Source of the DNA: GCA-2720865 sp047630275
GTDB lineage: Bacteria > Bdellovibrionota > Bacteriovoracia > Bacteriovoracales > Bacteriovoracaceae
DNA length: 64,000 bases
NCBI GenBank assembly: GCA_047630275.1
Contig: JBLHVN010000003.1
Coordinates: 62,001 to 126,000 of the forward strand
Direction: 5' to 3'
Shown: positions 27,467 to 36,013 of the stretch, one piece after another
Numbering within the stretch: position 1 is the stretch's first letter
Layout of the letters: each line of letters opens with the position of its first letter
The notes under the pieces: generated by a model
Told to the model about the DNA's origin: nothing
Seen by the model: the letters and a program-made list of their open reading frames with translations, nothing else
Databases searched by the model: none
Position numbers and translations under genes: made by a program

Positions 27467-28381
27467 TTAGTTTGGCCGTACTTTTAAAAGGGGTCTTATT
27501 TCATAATGACCAAGTACTTGAGCAGTTTTCTCAAAATCCTTTGTCATGCCTAGAATAAAGCCACCACCACCGGCTCCGCAGAGCTTTAAGTAAAAGAGCC
27601 CTTCATCTATCCCTTGTTTCCAGAGTTCTTGATAAAGAGTTGGTATCATTGGAGTGAAATGCCTGTATTGAAAGTCTGAGAGCTGCCTGAAGAACTCAAA
27701 AAGAGAGCTAACATTTCCTTCCATAAAAGAAGTGATGCAGCCGTTAGTAATGGGCAAGAGAACTTTTTGGCAAAGCCTATCGAATTCTTCGCCCTTACAT
27801 TTTTCTAGAAATAAGTTAACAAGCGGTTCAGTTCTTCTAGGCCTACCTGTATTTAATAAGAAGATGGCCCCTTCTCCAGTACTATAATCTGGAATATTGA
27901 CAGAGCAAACTTCAGGGCCTTTTCCATTAATAAGCATTGGTGCGTTTTCAAAACTTATAAGAGGATCTACTCCACTTGAAGAGCCGTGAAAATGATTCTC
28001 CATTTGAGAGAAGATTTGCTTCATTACAGAGATGCTTAGTTTTTTATCACTTGGTTTAAAATAAGTTGAGTAAATAGCCGCCACTAAAGCGCCACTTGAT
28101 CCTAGACCATAGCCCTGAGGAATAGAGCTATCAAAAAAGAGACCACGGCCCACATCAAACTCAAAGCTGTCGATATCGAAATTTGAATCATACTCACTTC
28201 TAGCGAACATACTTTTTAAGTATTTTGAAAAGTCTCGAAGCTCTGGGTCGATTGATTTATCGCTTTTAAAGCCTAGGACCCCTCCAAACTTATCATAGGG
28301 TATTGATAAGGCCATCGAGTCTTTGATGATTGAATACTCACCAAAGAGTAAAACTTTTGAGTAGAAAGTTCTTTTATCCAT
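27467..28381 (-). CDS. mvk: mevalonate kinase-like GHMP kinase
   Basis: The 304-residue protein has GHMP kinase motifs in order. These are YSKVLLFGEYSII near the N-terminus, QGYGLGSSGALVAAIYSTYF (ATP loop, about residues 88-107), HFHGSSSGVDPLIS (family Asp) and LCGAGGGGFILG near the C-terminus. The HGxxSGxD signature fits mevalonate kinase better than phosphomevalonate kinase. It would phosphorylate mevalonate at C5 with ATP. It overlaps the end of the decarboxylase gene by eight bases and is the last pathway gene of the operon. Assignment between the two kinases in this cluster is not certain from sequence alone. Confidence 0.75.
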   Translation of the reverse strand: MDKRTFYSKVLLFGEYSIIKDSMALSIPYDKFGGVLGFKSDKSIDPELRDFSKYLKSMFARSEYDSNFDIDSFEFDVGRGLFFDSSIPQGYGLGSSGALVAAIYSTYFKPSDKKLSISVMKQIFSQMENHFHGSSSGVDPLISFENAPMLINGKGPEVCSVNIPDYSTGEGAIFLLNTGRPRRTEPLVNLFLEKCKGEEFDRLCQKVLLPITNGCITSFMEGNVSSLFEFFRQLSDFQYRHFTPMIPTLYQELWKQGIDEGLFYLKLCGAGGGGFILGMTKDFEKTAQVLGHYEIRPLLKVRPN

Positions 28382-29396
28382 TATTTATCTCAGGCCCATT
28401 TCCTACTTTATCATCAATCCATCTTCCTTCTTCTAGAAAAGTTGTAAGTTCTGATTCTATAAAGTCTTTAACTTCTTCTTTATGTTTAAGTGCATAGAGT
28501 AAATGAACATTTGGCCCTGCATCTAAGGTAAAACAAACAGGCAATCCTGTTTTCTTTCTAAAGGCCCTGACTTTTTCAATGACCCCTAAGGACTCTGGCC
28601 TCATGAGGATAAAAGAAGGAGTAGAATTCATCATTAGACCATGAAGTTCTAAGGCCTCTTTTTCAACAAGCTCACAAAAGTCCATCAACCTTTCTTCTTT
28701 CATTATCTTATAAAGCTCAGACACTCTATCAGTGGCTTCTTTGTACCTTGTATTGGCATAGGGGTGGCTGTCCATTAAAGCATGGCCCTCTCTACTGCTG
28801 ACAGGCTTTTCTTTTGAAGAGACAATTAAGATGGCATCTCCCCAATCATTCCAAGATTCAGGAAGCGCTTCTACTTTTGAAGCAAACTGATTGCTGGTGT
28901 TATTATTCCATTCACCCCAAGTCACAACCCCTCCAAAGAGGCTTCGGCAGGCTGAGCCTGATCCTAAGCGGGCAAATGATGAGGCTTCTTCTAAGAATTC
29001 ATTTTCTGGAGTTTCATCTTTTGAAAGCTTTGAGACAATATGAGCAAAGCATAAAGATAGGCTTGCCATAGATGATGCAGAGCTTGCGATCCCAGCTGAA
29101 TGAGGGAAGGTATTGCTGCTTTCTATTGAAAGATCTAAGTTCTTTAAGACTGGGTACTTCTCTTCCCATGTCTTTCTGAAGTTTAAAACCTTAGCTTCAA
29201 ACCCTGGGGCAGGTTGCCCTTCAAAAAGAAAAAGAGTCTGTGAACTTCCCTCTGCCCAAGTCATCTTAGTCTTAGTAACTGAATGAGAAAGAGTAAAGCT
29301 CATAGAAGGGTTCTGAGGAATTTGAATTCCCCTCTTCCCCCAATATTTTATGAGAGCAATATTCGAAGGGGCACTATACTCAATGGAGTTGACCAT
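28374..29396 (-). CDS. mvaD: diphosphomevalonate decarboxylase
   Basis: The 340-residue protein opens with SAPSNIALIKYWGKRGIQIP, the family's substrate and ATP-binding start. It has the loop FPHSAGIASSASSMASLSL (about residues 93-111) and ARLGSGSACRSLFGG. It ends with VCFTLDAGPNVHLLYALK, which carries the catalytic-region Asp. These match classical mevalonate diphosphate decarboxylase, which forms isopentenyl diphosphate with ATP-driven loss of CO2 and phosphate. It overlaps the upstream kinase gene by 17 bases and the downstream kinase by 8, so translation is probably coupled. Confidence 0.92.
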   Translation of the reverse strand: MVNSIEYSAPSNIALIKYWGKRGIQIPQNPSMSFTLSHSVTKTKMTWAEGSSQTLFLFEGQPAPGFEAKVLNFRKTWEEKYPVLKNLDLSIESSNTFPHSAGIASSASSMASLSLCFAHIVSKLSKDETPENEFLEEASSFARLGSGSACRSLFGGVVTWGEWNNNTSNQFASKVEALPESWNDWGDAILIVSSKEKPVSSREGHALMDSHPYANTRYKEATDRVSELYKIMKEERLMDFCELVEKEALELHGLMMNSTPSFILMRPESLGVIEKVRAFRKKTGLPVCFTLDAGPNVHLLYALKHKEEVKDFIESELTTFLEEGRWIDDKVGNGPEINNG

Positions 29397-30438
29397 TAGG
29401 GGCTCCGCCTTCGTGAGTTAAAATAAGTTCGTTATAAGGAATGACGACTTCGTATCCTTTACTATTAAAGTATTCTTTTGTTTTCTCAGTCGACTCTTTA
29501 GAAGTTACGAGGACAAAGTCTCCACCCCAAGCTCCAAGGGATTTAACTTCTCCCCAAAAATCTGAAAAGTTTCTTTCCTTAACTGTTTTCATACCAAGGT
29601 TATCAGAGACGATTTGCTCATGATCTTTGATAAGTGTTTCAAATTCATTGATATCTTGGCAATCAAGGATGGATTTTGAAATATAACTTAAGGTCTTATA
29701 AACGTTTGGTGAGAAAGGTTTCTTTTCAGAATAATAATTAATGGCCTCGCGGCTATCTTGTTTCTTACCAAGGTAGACAAAATAAAGACTTGAATGAAAA
29801 CTTGGTTCAAAGAGAACTGGTGACCAGTGAGGCCCTTCGTTATCTTTTTCATACATAATAGGCCCATCAGATTGGGCACAGGCAATATCATAACCTGAGC
29901 CACCATAAGTATTAAACTGAAGTTCAAAGGGGCTTACATAGGCCCATTGGGCAATATTATAAATAAGAGTTGAACTGCTTCCTAGTCCCCATTCAAGTGG
30001 AAAACCTAAACGAGTTTCAACTGTTACGTCCATCTCATCTCTTAAGAAATGTGAGTTTTGTTTTCTAGCTTGTCTTAATATCTTTTGTAGAAAAAGAACT
30101 TCTTGGCTAGGGTTTTCATCTAAACAGTTGAAGTGCCAGAATTCAAACTTCGCTTCTAGCCACAGCCTTCCCTTCACGTCAAAGCTCTTCCATACCATAA
30201 CTGGATTAAAGCTTGGTGAGTAGTGAACAGACATGCTCTGTCCTACTCTTGTAGGTAGAGCAATAGACTTTGCTCCATCAAGAACAAAGTACTCTCCTGT
30301 TAAGAGAAGCTTTCCTTGCCCAAAATAAAAATGATCAGAGCTCTCTCCATCCAGACGAGGTCCTTCTTGGTTTGAACCATCCACATATTTAAGAAGTGGG
30401 TTATCTTTTTCAGTTGATTCTATAATTCTCACAGTCAT
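29380..30438 (-). CDS. GYDIA-type GHMP kinase, likely (phospho)mevalonate kinase
   Basis: The 352-residue protein has GHMP signatures: FGQGKLLLTGEYFVLDGA (about residues 39-56), EWGLGSSSTLIYNIAQW (ATP loop) and a NTYGGSGYDIACAQSDG segment. The last carries the Gly-Tyr-Asp-Ile-Ala motif that names a kinase family found in mevalonate clusters, notably in Bacteroidota. The C-terminal third (SLGAWGGDFVLVT) fits the third GHMP motif. It probably supplies the second phosphorylation, on 5-phosphomevalonate, because the neighbour at 27467 fits mevalonate kinase. The ATG is very close to GGGGGA; a GTG two codons later is an alternative start. It lies between mvaA and mvaD. Confidence 0.8.
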   Translation of the reverse strand: MTVRIIESTEKDNPLLKYVDGSNQEGPRLDGESSDHFYFGQGKLLLTGEYFVLDGAKSIALPTRVGQSMSVHYSPSFNPVMVWKSFDVKGRLWLEAKFEFWHFNCLDENPSQEVLFLQKILRQARKQNSHFLRDEMDVTVETRLGFPLEWGLGSSSTLIYNIAQWAYVSPFELQFNTYGGSGYDIACAQSDGPIMYEKDNEGPHWSPVLFEPSFHSSLYFVYLGKKQDSREAINYYSEKKPFSPNVYKTLSYISKSILDCQDINEFETLIKDHEQIVSDNLGMKTVKERNFSDFWGEVKSLGAWGGDFVLVTSKESTEKTKEYFNSKGYEVVIPYNELILTHEGGAPNGQLH

Positions 30439-30449
30439 TCCCCCAAACC

Positions 30450-31766
30450 CTACTGATAGTTCCTAAGGCCACTTAAGAATTCTCTTATGCCTTGAAACGA
30501 TATTATTTCATCTTCAAACTTAGTACGGACAATTTCTTTTTCTGCATCCGTTGCCTCTAATTGATTTAAAATATTCATAAGGTGCATCTTCATATGCCCC
30601 TTTTGAATTCCTGTTGTTGTCAGTGATCTTAATGCTGAGAAATTCTGAGCTAGACCAATAGTCGCTGAGATCTCCATAAGCTTTGAGGCTGATGGTCTAC
30701 CGAGCATATCAAGACTTACTTTGGCCAAAGGATGAAGAGAGGTTAAGCCTCCCACTGTTCCTAGGGATAAAGGAAGCTCTAATTTAAATCTAAAGATGTC
30801 ATTTACAATAGAGACATCTGTTAGGCCTCTATAAGAGCCATCACGGCAGGCCCAAGTATGACCACAAGCTTCGACTGCTCTAAAATCATTACCGGTAGCT
30901 AATACGACTGAGTCAATCCCGTTGAAGATTCCTTTATTATGAGTCGTCGCTCTGTTGACATCAATCTTAGCAATCCTAACTGCGCGAGCGAATTTTTCTG
31001 CGAACTCTCTTCCACTCATTCCATGGGAAGGGTCTTCAAGTTCATCGACATGACATTCTACCCATGCCTTAACTCTGCAATCAGGGGTATAGTTTGAAAG
31101 AATCGCCATAACAATTTGAATTTCAGAGTCTTTGCCATTGAATTCTCTTTCAACTATTTCTGAGAAATTCTTCGCCAAGGCTTCAAGAACAGAGTTTATA
31201 AAATTGGCGCCCATAGCATCGCAAGTATTAAACTCTGCCCAGATCTGATAATACCCAGGCTCGTCAAATGTTCTATCAACCAATTTAATATCGAGAAGTC
31301 CGCCCCCTCTTTTTTCCATATTAAGAGTAAGTGACTTCACTGAATCAAGAAGCTCATCTTTTACATGGTTAAAGAGTTTTTCAATCTTTGAAGTTGCTCC
31401 TTCCCAAATAAAATGAACCTGACCTATCTTATTTAAAGAGATCACCTCAGACTTAAAGCCACCTCGATCCATCCAAAACTTTGCGCTTTTAGCTGCAGCG
31501 GCTACCACAGAGCTTTCTTCTATTACCATTGGAACACAAAGAAGTTCATCGTTGAGAAGGACATTCGGAGCAACTCCGTATGGAAAGTAAAAATTTGTTA
31601 AAGTATTTTCGGAGAAATCATCAAAGACTTGTTGTTCAGCTTTATCATCATGCCAAAAAGACTTGATCAACTTGTTCACTGATGGTCTTCCATCAAGCAC
31701 TTCATCGACTAAGTAATTAATCTTCTCGATCTTACTTAATTTTGAAAATCCACTTACCTTATTCAC
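30450..31766 (-). CDS. mvaA: hydroxymethylglutaryl-CoA reductase, class II type
   Basis: The 438-residue protein begins at GTG 31766, overlapping the fni end by eight bases. Landmarks are CDAMGANFINSVLEALA (substrate site), VNRATTHNKGIFNGIDSVVL, TGNDFRAVEACGHTWACRDG and LSLGTVGGLTSLHPLAKVSL. A C-terminal His occurs in IQKGHMKMHL. These patterns and the length fit the bacterial class II enzyme, which reduces HMG-CoA to mevalonate with NAD(P)H. No HMG-CoA synthase gene is in the window, so that step must be elsewhere. Confidence 0.94.
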   Translation of the reverse strand: MNKVSGFSKLSKIEKINYLVDEVLDGRPSVNKLIKSFWHDDKAEQQVFDDFSENTLTNFYFPYGVAPNVLLNDELLCVPMVIEESSVVAAAAKSAKFWMDRGGFKSEVISLNKIGQVHFIWEGATSKIEKLFNHVKDELLDSVKSLTLNMEKRGGGLLDIKLVDRTFDEPGYYQIWAEFNTCDAMGANFINSVLEALAKNFSEIVEREFNGKDSEIQIVMAILSNYTPDCRVKAWVECHVDELEDPSHGMSGREFAEKFARAVRIAKIDVNRATTHNKGIFNGIDSVVLATGNDFRAVEACGHTWACRDGSYRGLTDVSIVNDIFRFKLELPLSLGTVGGLTSLHPLAKVSLDMLGRPSASKLMEISATIGLAQNFSALRSLTTTGIQKGHMKMHLMNILNQLEATDAEKEIVRTKFEDEIISFQGIREFLSGLRNYQ

Positions 31767-32778
31767 TTTTTGCCCCTGAGGTTAGATACTTCTCCATCAT
31801 GCTTAGGCCTTCGATTTGATTTCTCAAAAATGTTTGAAAGGTTTTATAATCACCTTTTGCAGCTAAGAGCATGGCCTTTGCCTGCCCGTAAACTGAATTG
31901 GCCTCACAAGTTTGAACCAAGTGATGGCCATGAAGAGCATTCTGCACTCCTCCTGAGATGATTATGTCTTTGCAGAGAATATCTTTTTCTTCTTTTAATA
32001 TTTGATTTACATAAGAGACCATTTCATCAGCAGTATGACCAACTAAGGCGAGCTCTCTAAAGCCCTTCTCTTCTTTTTGTCTTAGCTGCTCTAAGCGGGA
32101 AAAATTAGTCCCACCAAAAGCACCAAATTCAATCGCCATAAGCCTTCTTTTCATAAGGGCCTTAAGACTTTTTGGTCCCATTCCCTGCCCCACTTCTTTA
32201 ACAATAAGTGGAAAGGAGTTTTTTTCGATGGCCTTATCAATACTCTCCAAAGGACTTCTTTTTAAAAGATCTCCTTCAGGTTGAAACCATTCCTGCATAG
32301 GATTTAGATGAATGATGAGGCCGTCTGCTTTTAAAGAAGACACCATTCTTTCGATTCTATCCCAGCTTCCCTTTTCAAGTGCTTTTTCTATTTGGGCAAT
32401 CCCAAGATTGGCATAAAGAGGTTGATCTTTAACAAGTGACCTTAAGTTAAAGTCATCGAAGAATTTATCTGATTCTAAAAGAGAGCGGCATGAACCGAGC
32501 CCCATTCCTAAGCCAAACTCACCTACTCCGCGGGCGAGGTTTTGATTGATATGACGGGCCGGACCTGTTCCCCCTGTCATGCTAGAAATCCAAAGCCCTG
32601 CCAAAAGATTCTTTCCAAGAAAGTTTATACTCTTAGGACCTTCGTTCTCGGAGGGGTGAGCCTCAAACAATGGTTCATAATTGAATCTTTTATCCTTTAA
32701 AACTCCCGATATTTGGGATTCCATGGCCAAATTAATATGGGCCATCTTACGTTCTTCGGATGAGGGATCGTGATCCAT
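31759..32778 (-). CDS. fni: type 2 isopentenyl-diphosphate delta-isomerase
   Basis: The preferred start is ATG 32778, with AGGAG four bases upstream, giving 339 residues. An ATG six codons earlier has no ribosome site. The N-terminal DPSSEERKMAHINLAMESQ fits the conserved start of type 2 isomerases. FMN-site segments include ISSMTGGTGPARHINQNLA, GLGMGLGSCRSLLES, LIIHLNPMQEWFQPEGD and the later EFGAFGGTNFSRLEQ. The enzyme interconverts IPP and DMAPP using reduced FMN. It is the first gene of the mevalonate operon; the promoter is not obvious. Confidence 0.93.
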   Translation of the reverse strand: MDHDPSSEERKMAHINLAMESQISGVLKDKRFNYEPLFEAHPSENEGPKSINFLGKNLLAGLWISSMTGGTGPARHINQNLARGVGEFGLGMGLGSCRSLLESDKFFDDFNLRSLVKDQPLYANLGIAQIEKALEKGSWDRIERMVSSLKADGLIIHLNPMQEWFQPEGDLLKRSPLESIDKAIEKNSFPLIVKEVGQGMGPKSLKALMKRRLMAIEFGAFGGTNFSRLEQLRQKEEKGFRELALVGHTADEMVSYVNQILKEEKDILCKDIIISGGVQNALHGHHLVQTCEANSVYGQAKAMLLAAKGDYKTFQTFLRNQIEGLSMMEKYLTSGAKSE

Positions 32779-32883
32779 TTTGCTCCTATAAGACATTTTT
32801 TTTGTGAGGTGCGTTTTTTAACATATTGAACACAGGACGTCATTGATCTTTTAGCCCATGACACATAGCGAATGTATGGGAAA

Positions 32884-33570
32884 TTATTGAGATATTATCA
32901 AAATAAACTCAGCCTTTTGACCCTTGACTCTCGTTTGCAATAGAGAGGGCTTCCCTCTCAACAATTCTTGATTAGGGTGGTTAAGATTGAGGGCCAAGAA
33001 GACCTTCTTATCAGGAAAGTGACGGGTCACATCTTCTATGGTCTTTCCTAGTCGATAAGGGGTATCCATGATGATTAAGGACCTAGATTCCTTTTTTAGC
33101 TTATTAAACTTCTCTTCTCTGTCATCTTTTTTTGCAGGAATAAAACCACAGAAAATAAACTCATCTAATTTAAAACCACTTAGGGCCACGGCCAATGCAA
33201 TTGAATTACAAAATGGCGTTGATGTTACTTCTATAGAATTGTTATGACAGGTATTAACAAGCTCAACACCTGGATCGCAAAAAGCAGGAAGGCCACCATC
33301 GCTCATTAGAAAAACGTTCTTACCGTTTTTAAGATGATCAATTAAACGGGAAAGTTCATTATCTCTACTATGTTCATTATAATGAACAAAGTTTTCAATG
33401 GCCTCTCTAGGAAGTCCCCAATTGAGCCATCTTCTTCTTCCTGGTTTTGGGTCTTCTACTGCAATGATATCTTTATCTATGACGGCTTTATTCAAAAGAG
33501 CGAGTGCCACTGGCTCAAGGGGCGATTGATCATCTATCGGTGTTGGGATTAAAAAAAGCTTAGCTTTCAT
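32884..33570 (-). CDS. RsmI-like tetrapyrrole-methylase-fold methyltransferase
   Basis: The 228-residue protein resembles RsmI, the 16S rRNA C1402 2'-O-methyltransferase. It has LFLIPTPI at the N-terminus, AVEDPKPGRRRWLNWGL, FVHYNEHSRDNELSRLIDHL, VFLMSDGGLPAFCDPGVELV, ALSGFKLDEFIFCGFIPAKK and IIMDTPYRLGKTIEDV. These follow RsmI motif by motif, but it is about 50 residues shorter and several invariant residues differ (for example the ATPIGN start). It may be a divergent paralogue with another RNA target. It overlaps the upstream U32-family gene by 11 bases in an RNA-modification operon. Confidence 0.78.
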   Translation of the reverse strand: MKAKLFLIPTPIDDQSPLEPVALALLNKAVIDKDIIAVEDPKPGRRRWLNWGLPREAIENFVHYNEHSRDNELSRLIDHLKNGKNVFLMSDGGLPAFCDPGVELVNTCHNNSIEVTSTPFCNSIALAVALSGFKLDEFIFCGFIPAKKDDREEKFNKLKKESRSLIIMDTPYRLGKTIEDVTRHFPDKKVFLALNLNHPNQELLRGKPSLLQTRVKGQKAEFILIISQ

Positions 33571-34738
33571 CGAAGTAGACAGCTGCCTTGACGCTGACTC
33601 CTCCTACATGATTGATAAAAACGAGATCTTCCCCTGAAGCATTGAAAAGATCCTTCCCTTGGCAGTCTTGAAGTCTTTGAACTTCTAATTTCTTTTCTTT
33701 TCCATCAGGAGTGAGCAACTTAAGCCGTGCACCACATTTTAATTCTTTAATAGGATTCTTAAGCTTTAAAGCTAAGTAGTTTTTCTTATTAACTTCTAAT
33801 ATCTGTCCAAGGTAATTCTCATCGATTCTTTGAATCCTGTGATTCTTTAATTTCTTAAAAAGAACATCTGACTTATTGGTGTTAAAAAATCCCCTAATCA
33901 ATCTTTGAGGTGAGGCTTCTTTAATCTTTTCAAAATCACTCTTTACCGGTGAATTTAAGAATTGATAAACTTCTTTATAAAGACTTTCATCCATAAACCT
34001 ATTATCAATTCGTAAATGCTTTATCCCAAGATTCTCTAGTTCTTTATAATGATCTAAGAGGCAATGATCACTAGGAAGGAACATGAATGTTCCGTGCCTG
34101 TTCTCTAAAAGGGGAAAGCCTTTGTGGGGGCTCTCCTCGCTTTGACCAGAAGCTTCTATCCAATGATTAGTATCTTTCATCTCTAGAGCTGCTTCACTTT
34201 CACTAAGACCTGATTTTAATAAATACCTTGGCGTATAAAAGAGAAGAATCCTTCCCATTCCTAAGAACTCTACTTCACAATCTAGCTTAGGCAGTAAATC
34301 TGTTAATTGTTGCTGACTCCATTCTATAGAGAGGATGATCCTTTTGATTCTTGATCTATTGGTATCTAGCCAGGAGTTGATACCTTTTAAGTTATGATTT
34401 CCCGTCTCTAAGTTAAGGTGGATATCAAGATCAGTGTTTTCTAAACACCAATTCAACGCCCCTGGGTCTTGAACCCTTAGAGCGTCAATATAGCCTAGGT
34501 TGATTCTTTTAAAATCCTCTAGTGAAGAAGTAAAATTATCTTCAACCATGAGAATATCCCATTCAAGATAAACCTTTATTCCTAAAGCTCTTGCCTCTTT
34601 TGCCAGGGAATTAACCTCATCAATCTTTAACTTTCCTAGTCTTGAAAGAGAAAGGGGCTCGATGATGACTTGATCAATAGAGTTTTCTTTAAACAGGCTT
34701 AGTTCTTTTGAATGAGTTAAGTAGGCCAATCCTTTCAT
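33560..34738 (-). CDS. U32-family-like protein lacking the family cysteine cluster
   Basis: The 392-residue protein has the TIM-barrel pattern of U32 peptidase-like proteins (IDQVIIEPLSLSRLG, ALGIKVYLEWDIL, YIDALRVQDPGALNWCLENT, VEFLGMGRILLFYTPRYLL). Its C-terminal domain reads NYLGQILEVNKKNYLALKLK. The four cysteines that hold the Fe-S cluster in TrhP, UbiU and UbiV are absent; the five Cys present are scattered. It overlaps the trhP-like gene by four bases and the RsmI-like gene by 11. It may be a non-catalytic or altered partner of the adjacent U32 protein, as UbiU and UbiV pair in ubiquinone hydroxylation. That is inference. Confidence 0.7.
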   Translation of the reverse strand: MKGLAYLTHSKELSLFKENSIDQVIIEPLSLSRLGKLKIDEVNSLAKEARALGIKVYLEWDILMVEDNFTSSLEDFKRINLGYIDALRVQDPGALNWCLENTDLDIHLNLETGNHNLKGINSWLDTNRSRIKRIILSIEWSQQQLTDLLPKLDCEVEFLGMGRILLFYTPRYLLKSGLSESEAALEMKDTNHWIEASGQSEESPHKGFPLLENRHGTFMFLPSDHCLLDHYKELENLGIKHLRIDNRFMDESLYKEVYQFLNSPVKSDFEKIKEASPQRLIRGFFNTNKSDVLFKKLKNHRIQRIDENYLGQILEVNKKNYLALKLKNPIKELKCGARLKLLTPDGKEKKLEVQRLQDCQGKDLFNASGEDLVFINHVGGVSVKAAVYFDES

Positions 34739-35928
34739 AAGGCCAGCCTCCGTCTTACAAGATTTAGTTTTTCTGCACCATCAATCCAAGGAATCTTAAC
34801 CAACTCCCCAGGTTTGGTTTTTTCTCTAACCTCACCTATGAAATTTAAGACACTAGAAGCGCGAAAGGGCTGACTTTTTCCTTTAAAAGGAAGGAGCTCT
34901 AACTCGTCCCCCACAAAGAAGGCATGCCTCACTTCAAGAAGGATAAACTCGCCTTCAACCAAATCGGCCACCACTCCTGATACTTCATATTCTTTTTCAT
35001 CATGCTCACGTTCATTATAGATACTATCCGCTCCAGCTGGAGTGCTTAAGCTTGCACTTGAATAGTCTCGATGAGTCACTTTCATCAACTCGCTATCGTA
35101 ATAGGCCAATGACTCTTTAGAGATTTCCCCTTGAAGAGATAATTCCTTAAGAGCATCAGCATAAATCTTAGTAATAGTGCCCGCGTAATGAGGACCCTTC
35201 ATTCTCCCTTCTACTTTAATTGAATCCACTCCTGAGTGAACAAATTCTGGTAAAAGAGCTACTCCTTCTAAATCTTTAGAGCTCATAAAAGTTGATTTTG
35301 TCTGTGTGCCCCCGGCATAATCAATAGAGTATTCAAATCGGCAGCTATGGGCGCAGCCACCTCTATTGCTATCGCGCCCTTGCGTATAATTACTAATAGT
35401 ACAGTTTCCTGAGTAGGCCATGCACATAGACCCATGAACAAATACCTCAACTTCTATATCCGCCTCTTCTTTAATCTTTTTAGCTTCTTTTAAAGTTACT
35501 TCTCGTCCTAGAACAACTCTTTCAACACCTTTTGATTTCCAAAATTTTGCTGATTCAATATTTAAACAACTGGCCTGAGTTGAAAGGTGAACGGGAACAG
35601 AGCAATTTTCAATAACTGTTTCAACAACTCCAAGATCGCTAACGATTACGGCATCGACTTTTATCTCTTCTAGAAGCTTTAAGAATGAAGGAAGCTCCTC
35701 TAAGTCTTCATCGTGAAGGAATCCATTGAGGACCACATAAACTTTTGAGTTTCTTTCGTGGGCGAATATTACCCCTTCTCTCAACTCTGCTTCAGTAAAA
35801 TTATCAGAAGCAGTTCTTAGTCCAAACTTTTGGCCACCACAGTAAACGGCATCTGCCCCATAAAGGATGGCGATCTTGAGCTTATCTAAGGAGCCCGCTG
35901 GAGATAGGAGTTCTGGTATATTCTTCAT
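34735..35928 (-). CDS. trhP: U32-family tRNA hydroxylation protein (TrhP/YegQ-like)
   Basis: The 397-residue protein opens PELLSPAGSLDKLKIAILYG and ADAVYCGGQKFGLRTAS. It has SDLGVVETVIENCSVPVHLS, the Cys-rich segment FVHGSMCMAYSGNCTISNY, then RGGCAHSCRFEYSID and DSIKVEGRMKGPHYAG. The cysteines fit the Fe-S ligands of the family. The C-terminal part contains VEGEFILLEVRHAFFVGDEL, typical of YegQ-type proteins. E. coli TrhP hydroxylates U34 of some tRNAs using prephenate. It begins an operon with a second U32 protein (four-base overlap) and an RsmI-like methylase, which supports an RNA-modification role. Confidence 0.85.
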   Translation of the reverse strand: MKNIPELLSPAGSLDKLKIAILYGADAVYCGGQKFGLRTASDNFTEAELREGVIFAHERNSKVYVVLNGFLHDEDLEELPSFLKLLEEIKVDAVIVSDLGVVETVIENCSVPVHLSTQASCLNIESAKFWKSKGVERVVLGREVTLKEAKKIKEEADIEVEVFVHGSMCMAYSGNCTISNYTQGRDSNRGGCAHSCRFEYSIDYAGGTQTKSTFMSSKDLEGVALLPEFVHSGVDSIKVEGRMKGPHYAGTITKIYADALKELSLQGEISKESLAYYDSELMKVTHRDYSSASLSTPAGADSIYNEREHDEKEYEVSGVVADLVEGEFILLEVRHAFFVGDELELLPFKGKSQPFRASSVLNFIGEVREKTKPGELVKIPWIDGAEKLNLVRRRLAL

Positions 35929-36013
35929 ACTGATTCATTGTGTTAGCAGAAAATTCCTATACAATAAAGAGTGTTAAATATTTAAATTAATTAAACGGAA
36001 CAGTACGACACAG

